This document shows, in pieces, positions 40,010 to 49,160 of a stretch of 64,000 nt of DNA. Made by a program: the position numbers and the translations under genes. The DNA comes from Brachybacterium subflavum (GTDB lineage Bacteria; Actinomycetota; Actinomycetes; Actinomycetales; Dermabacteraceae): positions 744,001 to 808,000 of the forward strand of contig NZ_VIGP01000001.1 of assembly GCF_009299795.1 (NCBI RefSeq), read 5' to 3'. The notes beneath the pieces were generated by a model, which made no database searches, was not told where the DNA came from, and saw only the letters and a program-made list of their open reading frames with translations. The stretch's first letter is position 1. Every line of letters starts with the position of its first letter.

Positions 40010-40795
40010 TCATGGGCGGCGGAGCGAGGGCAGCGCCGAGAGCAGCGGGACCGGGCTCGACCCGTCCTGCGCGCCGAAGCGCAGCGTGACGGCGCCCGCC
40101 GCCAGGAGCGGCGCGGGGTGCACGGCGACGACGGGGGCGGCGGGCACCAGCTGCTCCTCGACGCTCGCGTGCGCCGGCACCGCGAAGCCGAGCAGGAACG
40201 GCGCGCCCGGGCAGAGCGGAAGGCGTGCATCGAGGCGTCCGCGCAGCAGCATCCCGGCGCGCGGGAGTCCGATCGGCGCGGGGTGCGGATACCAGCCCAC
40301 CCAGACCGAGGGGTCCCCGCGCGGGCTGAAGCCTGCGGGCAGATCGAGTCCGACGGCGATCGCGCCCGCCCCGTCGCCCGTGATCGTGAAGGGGCGCACG
40401 GGGCGGCCCGCGACCTGGTCCGCGAGGCGCCGCAGCGACGCCGGCGGCAGGCCGACACCCGCCCGGAAGCGGCGGGAGAAGCTCGAGAGGGAGTCGAAGC
40501 CGACCTCCGTGGCCACGTCGACCACGGGGAGTGTCTCGTCGGCCAGGAGCATCCGTTTGGCCGCGTCGATCCGCAGAGCGGTGAGATAGCGGCCGGGGGA
40601 GACGCGGTAGCGCGTCGTGAACAGCCGCGAGAAGTGGAAGGGGCTGTAGCCGGCCTGCTCGGCGAGGTCCTCGACGCCGAGCTCCGCCGAGCGTCCGCGC
40701 GCCAGATCGAGCACGGAGGCCCAGCGGGCGGCCGTGCGCGCATCGTCGGCCGTAGCCGGAGCGGAGCCAGCACTCGGGGGCGTGATCGCGGTCAC
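40010..40795 (-). CDS. AraC family regulator (N-terminal HTH)
   Basis: From GTG 40795 the protein has 261 residues. The two AraC helix-turn-helix motifs are at the N-terminus (VEDLAEQAGYSPFHFSRLFTTRYRVSPGRYLTALR and VVDVATEVGFDSLSSFSRRFRAGVGLPPASLRRL). A C-terminal GyrI-like effector domain follows. The GTG is preferred over an ATG at 40825 because a TATACT box at 40803-40808 ends 7 nt before it, giving a leaderless transcript, while the ATG lies inside a terminator-like hairpin. It may regulate the sugar cluster upstream, though GyrI-like domains usually sense small drugs. Confidence 0.8.
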   Translation of the reverse strand: MTAITPPSAGSAPATADDARTAARWASVLDLARGRSAELGVEDLAEQAGYSPFHFSRLFTTRYRVSPGRYLTALRIDAAKRMLLADETLPVVDVATEVGFDSLSSFSRRFRAGVGLPPASLRRLADQVAGRPVRPFTITGDGAGAIAVGLDLPAGFSPRGDPSVWVGWYPHPAPIGLPRAGMLLRGRLDARLPLCPGAPFLLGFAVPAHASVEEQLVPAAPVVAVHPAPLLAAGAVTLRFGAQDGSSPVPLLSALPSLRRP

Positions 40796-40815
40796 GTCGG
40801 AGAGTATACGAAGGA

Positions 40816-40849
40816 GCCCCGACATCGACCCGTGGGTCGATGCCGAGGC
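40816..40849 (-). terminator. Hairpin after the isomerase gene
   Basis: A perfect core CATCGACCC, GT, GGGTCGATG at 40823-40842 extends with two mismatches to 40816-40849. It lies 19 nt past the isomerase stop and immediately upstream of the AraC promoter. Confidence 0.72.
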
Positions 40850-40867
40850 CCCGGCGGGAGCGCCGCG

Positions 40868-41716
40868 TCAGTAGCCGATCGAGCGCAGGTACTCGCGGGA
40901 GTCGCGGATCGCGTCGATCGGGTCGCGGCCGTAGGTGTCGTCCTGCTCGATGAGGAAGTACTCTGCCCCGGCCTTCTCCGCGGCGGGCAGGAGATCGGGC
41001 CAGTTCATGTTGCCCTGGCCCACCTCGGCGAACTGGGCGAGGCTCAGGAAGTGGCCGTAGAACTCCCTCATGTCCATATCGCCGTCGTCGAACCGCTGGA
41101 AGATCTCGGCATCCAGCGGCGCGATCCGGAAGTCCTTGACGTGGATCAGCTTGCAGGCGCCGGCATAGGCCTCGAGCATGTCCAGCGGCGCCATGCCGCC
41201 GCGCTGGACCCAGTGCAGGTCCACCTCGAACAGCAGCGACGGCGCGACCCGGCGCACGATGTCGAAGATGCGCTCGCCGTCGAACTGGATGAGGTCCACG
41301 TGGTGGTTGTGGTAGCACAGCGTCACGCCCTGCTCCGCGAGCCGGGCGGCGTAGGGCTCGACCTCGGCGGCCCACGCCTCGCAGGCCTCCTTCGAGACCA
41401 TCGCGGAGAACGGCATCATGCCGATGCGCAGGAAGCGCGAGCCCGTGCGCCTGCACGCCTCCACGGCGCGGTCGAACTCGGTCTCCAGGGCGAAGCCGTT
41501 GCCGCCGGGCGCGATCGAGGCGCTCATGGCGGCGGTCTCGACCCCGAAGTCCTCCTTGCCGCGCACGAGGTCGTCGATGAGCTGGTCGGTCATCTCGACC
41601 TGGGAGACCTCGACGGCGTCGATGTCGAGGTCGCGCACGCTGCGCAGCACCTCGTACATCCCCTTCTCGTTGATCTGGTCCTTGAGCATCATGAGCTGGA
41701 GTCCGAGGACGGGCAT
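40868..41716 (-). CDS. Xylose isomerase-like TIM-barrel sugar isomerase/epimerase
   Basis: The 282-residue protein is an AP endonuclease-2/xylose isomerase-like TIM barrel. It has FLRIGMMPFSAMVSKEA, GVTLCYHNHHVDLIQFDG with HNHH metal-binding His, SLLFEVDLHWVQRGG, KLIHVKDFRIAP and EYFLIEQDDTYGRDP with the closing Glu. These are the divalent-metal ligands of sugar phosphate isomerases and inosose-type isomerases. It follows the Gfo/Idh gene by 61 bp in the same direction and is probably co-transcribed. GGAG precedes the ATG. The pair, with the GPH transporter upstream, suggests uptake and redox isomerisation of a sugar or polyol. Confidence 0.87.
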   Translation of the reverse strand: MPVLGLQLMMLKDQINEKGMYEVLRSVRDLDIDAVEVSQVEMTDQLIDDLVRGKEDFGVETAAMSASIAPGGNGFALETEFDRAVEACRRTGSRFLRIGMMPFSAMVSKEACEAWAAEVEPYAARLAEQGVTLCYHNHHVDLIQFDGERIFDIVRRVAPSLLFEVDLHWVQRGGMAPLDMLEAYAGACKLIHVKDFRIAPLDAEIFQRFDDGDMDMREFYGHFLSLAQFAEVGQGNMNWPDLLPAAEKAGAEYFLIEQDDTYGRDPIDAIRDSREYLRSIGY

Positions 41717-41777
41717 GGTGGCTTCTCCTTCGAATGCGGTGAGAGGTGTTCTGGTGGGCGGGCCGACGGCCCGTGCA

Positions 41778-42950
41778 TCACGAACGGGTGGGGAACTTCC
41801 CCTCGGCCTCGATGCGCGCGTTGAGCTCGGTGAGGTACTCGTCGGCCGGGTACTCGACCAGATCGATCTCGCGACCGGTCCATGCCGAGAGCTGCATGCC
41901 CGAGGCCAGGCGCACGCCGTTGATGCCCTCGGCGCCGTCGGCGATCAGCGGCGTGCCGTCGTTGATGTGCGCCGCGAAGTTGGTGAGGACGTCGATGTGC
42001 TGCTGTCCCCAGACCGACTCGTACTCCTTCTCCTCGACGGTGAAGAGCGAGCTCGGGTCCATCTGACCCTGGAACAGCTTGGCGACGTCCTGCATCGTCA
42101 TCTCGTTGCTGAGCTCGCGCTCGTTCTTGGACAGTCGGTGGATGGTGACCGTCTTCGAGTCCTCCACGACGATCTTTCCCGCGTCGAACAGGAGCTCGAG
42201 GCGGTCGGTGCCGATGATGTCGTTCGTGGAGGTCATGAAGTGTCCGGTGGCGCCGTCGCCGAAGTCCACCACGGCGTTGACCTCGTCCTCGGTGGCGATG
42301 TCGCGCTGGAACCCGAAGGCGAGCTTGGCGAACACCTTCTGCGGGACGCCGCACAGCCACTGCCAGAGGTCCAGCTGGTGGGGGGCCTGGTTCACCAGGA
42401 CGCCGCCGCCCTCGCCGCCCCAGGTGGCGCGCCATGCCGACTGGTCGTAGTAGCCCTGCGGGCGCCACCAGGTGGTGATGATCCACGAGGAGTGGCGCAG
42501 CGCGCCCAGCTCGCCGGAGCCGATGAGCGCCTTGAGGTCCTTGTAGACCGGGTTGGTGCGCTGGTTGAACATGATCGCGAAGGTGGTCTCGGGATGCGCG
42601 GCAGCGAAGGCGTTCATCTCCTCGACCTGCTTCGTGTACACGCCGGCCGGCTTCTCCGTGAGCGTGTGGATGCCCTTGCCGATCGCGGTGATCGTCATCT
42701 CCGGGTGCAGGTAGTGGGGGACCGTGGTGACCACCGCGTCGACATCGCCCGAGTCCAGCAGTGCGACGTAGTCGTCGTAGAACGGCACTCCCGCGTGCTT
42801 CTGCGCGGCGAGGTCCTTCTTGGCCGGGTCCGTGTCGGCGATCGCGCCGAGGGACATGCCCTCGATGTTCCCGTCGGCCAGGAGCCCGGCGTACATGCCG
42901 CCCTGGGCCCCGAGTCCGATGATGCCGAGTCGTACGTTCTTCTCCGACAT
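41778..42950 (-). CDS. Gfo/Idh/MocA family oxidoreductase
   Basis: The 390-residue protein has the N-terminal Rossmann domain (VRLGIIGLGAQGGMYAGLL, GLGAQG) and the family motif TEKPAGVYTKQVEEMN with the catalytic Lys. A C-terminal alpha/beta domain includes WGGEGGGVLVNQAPHQLDLWQWLCG with the catalytic His and Asp region. Members oxidise or reduce sugars and inositols with bound NAD(P). AGGAGAC precedes the ATG. The leader carries three 17 bp tandem repeats. It is coupled with the TIM-barrel isomerase downstream. Confidence 0.9.
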   Translation of the reverse strand: MSEKNVRLGIIGLGAQGGMYAGLLADGNIEGMSLGAIADTDPAKKDLAAQKHAGVPFYDDYVALLDSGDVDAVVTTVPHYLHPEMTITAIGKGIHTLTEKPAGVYTKQVEEMNAFAAAHPETTFAIMFNQRTNPVYKDLKALIGSGELGALRHSSWIITTWWRPQGYYDQSAWRATWGGEGGGVLVNQAPHQLDLWQWLCGVPQKVFAKLAFGFQRDIATEDEVNAVVDFGDGATGHFMTSTNDIIGTDRLELLFDAGKIVVEDSKTVTIHRLSKNERELSNEMTMQDVAKLFQGQMDPSSLFTVEEKEYESVWGQQHIDVLTNFAAHINDGTPLIADGAEGINGVRLASGMQLSAWTGREIDLVEYPADEYLTELNARIEAEGKFPTRS

Positions 42951-42958
42951 GGTGTCTC

Positions 42959-43009
42959 CTGTCTGCGATGGGTGACTGTCTGCGATGGGTGACTGTCTGC
43001 GGTGGGTGA
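42959..43009. repeat. 17 bp tandem repeat, three copies, in the leader of the Gfo/Idh gene
   Basis: The unit CTGTCTGCGATGGGTGA is repeated exactly at 42959-42975 and 42976-42992, with one change in the third copy at 42993-43009. On the transcribed strand the array starts 9 nt upstream of the ATG, next to the ribosome-binding site. A short perfect hairpin (GGCCCGC, GAT, GCGGGCC) follows at 43015-43031. Confidence 0.85.
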
Positions 43010-43073
43010 CGGGTGGCCCGCGATGCGGGCCGGGTGGGGCGGGCCGGCTCCTCGAGCTCCCCGCGTCGATGGA

Positions 43074-43103
43074 GTCGGCGGCCCCTCGTGAGGAGCCGCC
43101 GAC
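43074..43103 (-). terminator. Hairpin after the GPH transporter gene
   Basis: Arms of 14 bp (GTCGGCGGCCCCTC and GAGGAGCCGCCGAC) with one mismatch and a 2 nt loop begin 8 nt past the transporter stop. This separates the transporter transcript from the Gfo/Idh-isomerase unit, or reduces readthrough into it. Confidence 0.75.
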
Positions 43104-43110
43104 GGTCGGA

Positions 43111-44550
43111 TCAGGTCTGCGTGCCCTCGGCCTCGTGCTTGGCCTCCAGGGCGGCGACGTTCTCGTTCACGCGCTTCTTCGACAGCGGGTACCAGAAGGC
43201 GAAGACGAGGGCGGTGGCTGCGAAGAGCAGGCCCGGCAGCAGGGTGGTCAGGCTGTAGACCCCGCTCAGCACACCCTCGGTCTGCTGGACGCCTCCCTCC
43301 TCGTAGCCGATCCAGGCCAGGGCCCAGCCGGCGAGTCCTCCGGCGAAGGCCTGGCCGAGCTTACGGGCCCACGAGTAGATCGAGTACACGGTCGCGTCGT
43401 TGCGCTCGCCGGTGCGGATCTCCTGGAAGTCGATCACGTCGGTGATGAACGCCCAGATCAGCAGGTTGATGCAGCCGATGCCGAGCATCATCAGCATGTA
43501 GCCGATCATGAAGACGATCGGGCTGTCGGTGCGGATCACGCACAGGATCAGGGCGGCGACGAAGGCGAGCCCCATGCCGAAGATGCCGAACTCCTTCTTG
43601 CCGAACCGCTTGCCCAGCGCGGCCGCGAAGGGGACGAGCAGCAGGGTCGGGATCAGGCCCACGAGGTTCACGAGCGAGAGCAGCGAGCCGTGGTTGTAGA
43701 AGTCGTTGTAGACGTACGGCAACAGCGCCATCAGGGACATCTGGCCGATGAGCATGAGCAGCGCGCCCACGACGATGCCGGTCAGCGCGCGGTTCGTGAG
43801 GAGCGTGCCCATCACAGCCCCGAAGCCCATGCGCTCGGCCTTGGGCTTCGGCGGGGTCTCGATGCGCTCCTCGGCGTTGACGTAGCAGAGCACGTAGCAG
43901 ACGACCGCGAGGATCGCGCAGGCCAGCGCCGCGAGCATCATGCGGGTGCCGGAGAGCTCGGAGCGGCCGTCGATCTGCACGTAGACGACCAGGGGGAGCA
44001 CCACGGAGACCGCGAGGTTCGCGAGGGTGCCGCCGAGCGAGCGGAAGACGGACAGCGACGAGCGCTCGCCCACCGTGTTCGAGATGACCGAGGCCATCGA
44101 GCCATAGGGGATGTTGATCAGCGTGTAGAAGACCGAGCCCCACAGCATGTAGGTGACGATCATCCAGGCGAGGCGCGCCCCGTAGGCGCCGTCCTGCAGG
44201 AACGGGCTGAACATCAGCACGGCCATCACCGCGACGGGAATCATGATCCGCAGCAGCCAGGGCTTGAAGCGGCCCGACCGACCGGGCTTCAGCACGTCGA
44301 TCAGGCGTCCAGCGCCCACGTCGGTGAAGGCGTCGACGATGCGGGCCGCGAACAGCAGCGTGCCCACGTGGGCCGGGTTGATGCCCATGACGTTCGTGTA
44401 GAAGATCAGGAAGAACGAGGACTGCAGCAGGAACGTGAAGTCGTTCCCGAAGTCGCCGAACATGTACCCGAACTTGTCGCGCCATCCGAAGGGCCGGATC
44501 CGGTGGGGTGTCGGGGCCGGCGCGATGTCGGGAGCCTGGGTCGTGCTCAT
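43111..44550 (-). CDS. GPH/MFS family sugar transporter
   Basis: The 479-residue protein has 12 predicted transmembrane helices and belongs to the glycoside-pentoside-hexuronide:cation symporters. Marks are FGWRDKFGYMFGDFGNDFTFLL at the start, VDAFTDVGAGRLIDVLKPGRSGRFKPW in loop 2-3, and FITDVIDFQEIRTGERNDATVYSIYSWARKLGQAFAGG near helix 10. ATG 44550 is preferred, with GGAG 6 nt upstream; ATG 44556 is less likely. A palindromic operator lies 140 bp upstream. The substrate is probably a glycoside or sugar handled by the downstream isomerase and dehydrogenase. Confidence 0.9.
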   Translation of the reverse strand: MSTTQAPDIAPAPTPHRIRPFGWRDKFGYMFGDFGNDFTFLLQSSFFLIFYTNVMGINPAHVGTLLFAARIVDAFTDVGAGRLIDVLKPGRSGRFKPWLLRIMIPVAVMAVLMFSPFLQDGAYGARLAWMIVTYMLWGSVFYTLINIPYGSMASVISNTVGERSSLSVFRSLGGTLANLAVSVVLPLVVYVQIDGRSELSGTRMMLAALACAILAVVCYVLCYVNAEERIETPPKPKAERMGFGAVMGTLLTNRALTGIVVGALLMLIGQMSLMALLPYVYNDFYNHGSLLSLVNLVGLIPTLLLVPFAAALGKRFGKKEFGIFGMGLAFVAALILCVIRTDSPIVFMIGYMLMMLGIGCINLLIWAFITDVIDFQEIRTGERNDATVYSIYSWARKLGQAFAGGLAGWALAWIGYEEGGVQQTEGVLSGVYSLTTLLPGLLFAATALVFAFWYPLSKKRVNENVAALEAKHEAEGTQT

Positions 44551-44689
44551 GTGCATCTCCGTGTCTCGTCCTTGAGAGGCAGAAGGGGGGAGGGAGCACG
44601 CGTGACGTCGATGCTCACTGCTTCGCCGTGGTGATCGGCGGGGACCGGGGTCCGCTGCGCCTGTCCTCCGATTGTGGACGGCTCTGCAC

Positions 44690-44712
44690 GCGCGGCAACC
44701 TTGTTGCCGCGC
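44690..44712. promoter_or_regulatory. Palindromic operator upstream of the GPH transporter
   Basis: GCGCGGCAA, five bases, TTGCCGCGC is a perfect inverted repeat with 9 bp arms. The GGCAA/TTGCC core resembles sites of LacI- or GntR-type sugar repressors, though no such repressor gene is in the cluster. Confidence 0.65.
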
Positions 44713-44720
44713 CTTGCTCC

Positions 44721-44768
44721 GACGCCCGGGAGACACGACGCCCGGGAGACACGACGGCCGGGAGATGC
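44721..44768. repeat. 16 bp tandem repeat, three copies
   Basis: GACGCCCGGGAGACAC occurs exactly at 44721-44736 and 44737-44752, then with three changes at 44753-44768. It lies directly beside the palindrome at 44690-44712, on the upstream side of the transporter promoter region. Confidence 0.85.
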
Positions 44769-44787
44769 GCCGCCCCGGGGACGCGGA

Positions 44788-44826
44788 GCGCCGGCGGGGA
44801 TGCCCTGGAGCATCCGCCGCCGGCGC
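44788..44826 (-). terminator. Hairpin after the lipoprotein gene
   Basis: Arms of 16 and 17 nt with one bulged base enclose a 6 nt loop, 28 nt past the stop of the SurA-N-like lipoprotein gene. A smaller perfect stem GTCGGG, AGG, CCCGAC at 44838-44852 sits right after the stop. Confidence 0.75.
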
Positions 44827-44853
44827 GTCGGAGAGGTGTCGGGAGGCCCGACG

Positions 44854-45699
44854 TCAGAGGTTGATGGTCACGTCCGCGTCCTTGCGCAGGTCCTGGGCGA
44901 TCTTCGTGGCCGCTTCGCCCTCCTGCTGGGTCTTCGCCTGCTGGGCGAGCTGGTCCTTGACGTCCTTGTAGGCGGGCACCTGGGTGGAGCCGCCGCCGTC
45001 GCTCGCGCCGGAGGACCCGCCGCTCTGGCTCTGCGCCTGGCCGGCCTGCTCGTACTGCTTCTTCAGCTGCGCGTACTGCTGCTTGAGCTCCTTCTCGCTG
45101 GGATCGGAGATCTTCGCCTTCTTGTCGATGTACGCGGTGAGCTCGAACTGGGAGGCGGCGTCCTGGCGGACCTGCTTCTCGCTCGACCCCTGCTGCTCGA
45201 GCGCCTTGACGACCTCGTCGCCGGACTTCATGCCGTTCTGCTGGGCGATGGTGTCCAGGGTCTTGTCGATGTCGTCGTCGCCGGCCTTGATGCCGACCTT
45301 GTCGGCGGCCTGGGTGAGCAGCTGGTTGTCCACGAGCTGGTCGGCGACCTGCTTCTTCAGCGAGTCCTCGTCGGGCGCCTGGCCGCCGGACTGCTGGGAC
45401 ATGGTGGCCTGCTGGTACTGGGACTCGTAGGCCTGGCTGAACTCGTCCTTGCTGATCTTCTTGCCGTTGACCTCGGCGACCGTATCGGGGACGCCGGAGA
45501 GGTCGGGCTTGCCCTGCTGGTCCTGCTGGGACTGCAGGCCCTGCTGGCCCCCGTCGCTCGCGGACTGCTGGGAGCCCTGCTGCTGACCGGAGCCGGACTG
45601 GTCGGCTCCCTGCCCGCCGCCGCAGGCGGCGAGGGCGAGGACGGCGGTGAGGGAGACGGCGCCGAGGGCGCGTCGGGCGGTGGTCCTGATGGTGGTCAT
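44854..45699 (-). CDS. SurA N-terminal domain lipoprotein (foldase-like)
   Basis: The 281-residue protein has a lipoprotein signal peptide (LTAVLALAAC, acylated Cys at residue 26) and a Gln/Ser/Gly-rich linker of about 45 residues. A SurA-N domain follows (VAEVNGKKISKDEFSQAYESQYQQATM through LTAYIDKKAKISDPSEKELKQQYAQ). No rotamase domain is present, so it is a chaperone-like rather than a parvulin protein. It should sit on the outer face of the cytoplasmic membrane and help fold secreted proteins. A second Gln/Ser/Gly stretch (AQSQSGGSSGASDGGG) interrupts the C-terminal helices. AGGAGGA precedes the ATG. Confidence 0.83.
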   Translation of the reverse strand: MTTIRTTARRALGAVSLTAVLALAACGGGQGADQSGSGQQQGSQQSASDGGQQGLQSQQDQQGKPDLSGVPDTVAEVNGKKISKDEFSQAYESQYQQATMSQQSGGQAPDEDSLKKQVADQLVDNQLLTQAADKVGIKAGDDDIDKTLDTIAQQNGMKSGDEVVKALEQQGSSEKQVRQDAASQFELTAYIDKKAKISDPSEKELKQQYAQLKKQYEQAGQAQSQSGGSSGASDGGGSTQVPAYKDVKDQLAQQAKTQQEGEAATKIAQDLRKDADVTINL

Positions 45700-45848
45700 G
45701 GATCCTCCTGGGGTGGACGGCCCGGGCGACGGTACAGGTCGAACCCTGGGGCCGTGTTCGTGGAGTGTTCAGTGCTCGCCCAGCCCCGGATGGGTTGGGC
45801 CGACGGACGGGGGAGGAGGAGGGAGGAGACAGGAGTGCGGGAAGCGCA

Positions 45849-45894
45849 GAAGACCGCGGCGGCGAGGCACGAGTGCTTCGCCGCCGCGGTCTTC
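45849..45894 (-). terminator. Strong hairpin after the Rpf gene
   Basis: Perfect 17 bp arms (45849-45865 and 45878-45894) enclose a 12 nt loop, 38 nt past the stop of the Rpf gene. It separates that gene from the lipoprotein gene transcribed in the same direction. Confidence 0.85.
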
Positions 45895-45931
45895 GGATCC
45901 GCGGAGTGCGGGAGGGACTCCCGAGTCCGGA

Positions 45932-47531
<1,600 letters not shown>

Positions 47532-48575
47532 ATGCCCCCCGAAGAACCACCGAACGTCCACCCGCCGGCATCGCGACCGGCCTCGGGGACGGCCCCGGCG
47601 CGCCGCACGGCCCTGAAGGTGCTGGGCGGCGTCGTCGCCGCGGGCGCCATCGGCACCGCCACCTACGGGTCGATCGCCTCCGCCTCCGGCGGTGAGGACC
47701 TGCGCTCGTCCCTCACGATCATCGCCCCCGCCGCCGCCGGCGGCGGATGGGACACCGCCGCGCGCTCGATGCAGCAGGCCCAGCGGGCCGGAGGCATCGT
47801 GAACAACACGCAGGTCGTGAACATCCCCGGAGCGGGCGGAACGATCGCGCTGTCCAGCCTCGCCGGCCAGCGCGGCCACGCCGAGACCCTCATGATCGGC
47901 GGCACCGGCCTGCTCGCGGCGACCATCCAGTACGGGTCCTCCACCACGCTCGACGACGTCACGAACCTCGGCGTCGTCGTCGAGGAGAACGACGTGATCG
48001 TGGTGCCCGGCGATTCCGAGTTCGAGAGCCTCGACGACCTCGTCGAGGCGTGGAAGAGGGACGTGGGCGGCATCCCGTGGACGGGCGGCGGCTCCTTCGA
48101 CCAGCTCGTGGTCACCCAGCTCGCCGTCGCCGCCGGCGTCACGGGCTCCGAGGTCAACTACATCTCCTCCGACGGCGGGGGAGAGGCCACCCAGGCACTG
48201 CTGAACGGCACGGCGAAGGCCGCCTCGAGCGGCTACCCCGACTCCGTCGACATGATCGAGTCCGGGAGGCTGAAGGCACTCGCCGTCGTCGCCGAGAAAC
48301 CGATCGAGGGCATCGACCTGCCCACCACCGTCGACCTCGGCTACGACGTGACCCTCACCAACTGGCGCTCCATGCACGCCCCGGCCGGGATCAGCGAGGA
48401 CGAGATCTCCCAGCTGCTCGCGATCATCGAGGAGACGATCGCGACGCCGGACTGGAAGGAATCCGTCCGCCACTACCACTGGGCGGAGAACGTCGTGGAC
48501 CGCGACGAGATCCAGCACTACCTGGACGAGCAGGCCGAGCTGATCCGCTCGCTGTACGAGGAGCTCGGCGTATGA
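47532..48575 (+). CDS. tctC: Tripartite tricarboxylate transporter substrate-binding protein
   Basis: The 347-residue protein is a TctC/Bug-family extracytoplasmic receptor. It shows the family start of the mature part LTIIAPAAAGGGWDTAARSMQQAQRAGG, VVNIPGAGGTIALSSLAGQRG, the ligand-site GGGSFDQLVVTQLA and the late NWRSMHAPAGISEDEI. The N-terminus has a pair of Arg and a hydrophobic stretch (ARRTALKVLGGVVAAGAIGTATYG), a Tat-like or Sec signal. AGGAG precedes the ATG at 47532. Stop and start overlap with tctB (ATGA). It would bind a carboxylate such as citrate. Confidence 0.9.
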   Translation: MPPEEPPNVHPPASRPASGTAPARRTALKVLGGVVAAGAIGTATYGSIASASGGEDLRSSLTIIAPAAAGGGWDTAARSMQQAQRAGGIVNNTQVVNIPGAGGTIALSSLAGQRGHAETLMIGGTGLLAATIQYGSSTTLDDVTNLGVVVEENDVIVVPGDSEFESLDDLVEAWKRDVGGIPWTGGGSFDQLVVTQLAVAAGVTGSEVNYISSDGGGEATQALLNGTAKAASSGYPDSVDMIESGRLKALAVVAEKPIEGIDLPTTVDLGYDVTLTNWRSMHAPAGISEDEISQLLAIIEETIATPDWKESVRHYHWAENVVDRDEIQHYLDEQAELIRSLYEELGV

Positions 48576-49159
48576 GCACCACCCCGCACACCCCCGGCGC
48601 CCCGGACACCGAGCCCGGCGCCTCGTCGGCCGAACCGGAGACCGGGCTCCTCGCCGAGCTGTCCGTCCCGATCGTCATGGCCGCCTTCGCGATCTACCTG
48701 CTCGTGGGCATCGTGACCATGAAGCTGCCCGAGGGCACGTCGTTCCCCGGCCCGCGCTTCGTCCCCGAGATCCTCGCTGGGAGCATCGCGGTGCTCGTGA
48801 TCGTGCAGGTCGTCAGCGTCCTGCGGCGCCACAGCCCGCTCGCACTCGACCGCACCCGCCCCGCCGGACGCGACGAGACCGAGGGCATCGCCGGCACCGT
48901 CACCCGGCGCGTCGGCATCGCCTGGGGCCCCTTCGCCTGGGCCGTGGGCGGCTTCGCCGTGTTCGCGGTGACCCTGCCCTACCTCGGCTGGATCCTCGGC
49001 GGCGGCCTGCTGTTCTGGTGCGTCTCGCGGTCCTTCGGGTCCCGCCGCCCGCTCATGGACGTGGTGATCGCGCTCGCGGTCTCCTCCGTCGCCTACATCT
49101 GCTTCGACATGGCGCTCGGGCTCGCGCTGCCCTCGGGCCTGCTGGGAGGGGGATTCTGA
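48572..49159 (+). CDS. tctB: Tripartite tricarboxylate transporter small membrane subunit
   Basis: The 195-residue TctB protein has four transmembrane segments: SVPIVMAAFAIYLLVGIVTM, ILAGSIAVLVIVQVVSVL, WAVGGFAVFAVTLPYLGWILGGGLLFWCV and VVIALAVSSVAYICFDMALGLALP. A polar N-terminus of about 30 residues precedes them. It overlaps tctC by 4 bp and lies 1 bp before tctA, so the three are translated together as one uptake system. Confidence 0.9.
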   Translation: MSTTPHTPGAPDTEPGASSAEPETGLLAELSVPIVMAAFAIYLLVGIVTMKLPEGTSFPGPRFVPEILAGSIAVLVIVQVVSVLRRHSPLALDRTRPAGRDETEGIAGTVTRRVGIAWGPFAWAVGGFAVFAVTLPYLGWILGGGLLFWCVSRSFGSRRPLMDVVIALAVSSVAYICFDMALGLALPSGLLGGGF

Positions 49160-49160
49160 G

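Larger units (their letters stand above)
44551..44853. other. Regulatory gap upstream of the GPH transporter
   Basis: This 303 bp stretch between two leftward genes holds, from right to left, two hairpins after the lipoprotein gene (44838-44852 and 44788-44826), three 16 bp repeats (44721-44768) and a 23 bp palindrome (44690-44712). About 140 bp of leader before the transporter ATG then follow. No gene is seen. Confidence 0.7.
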
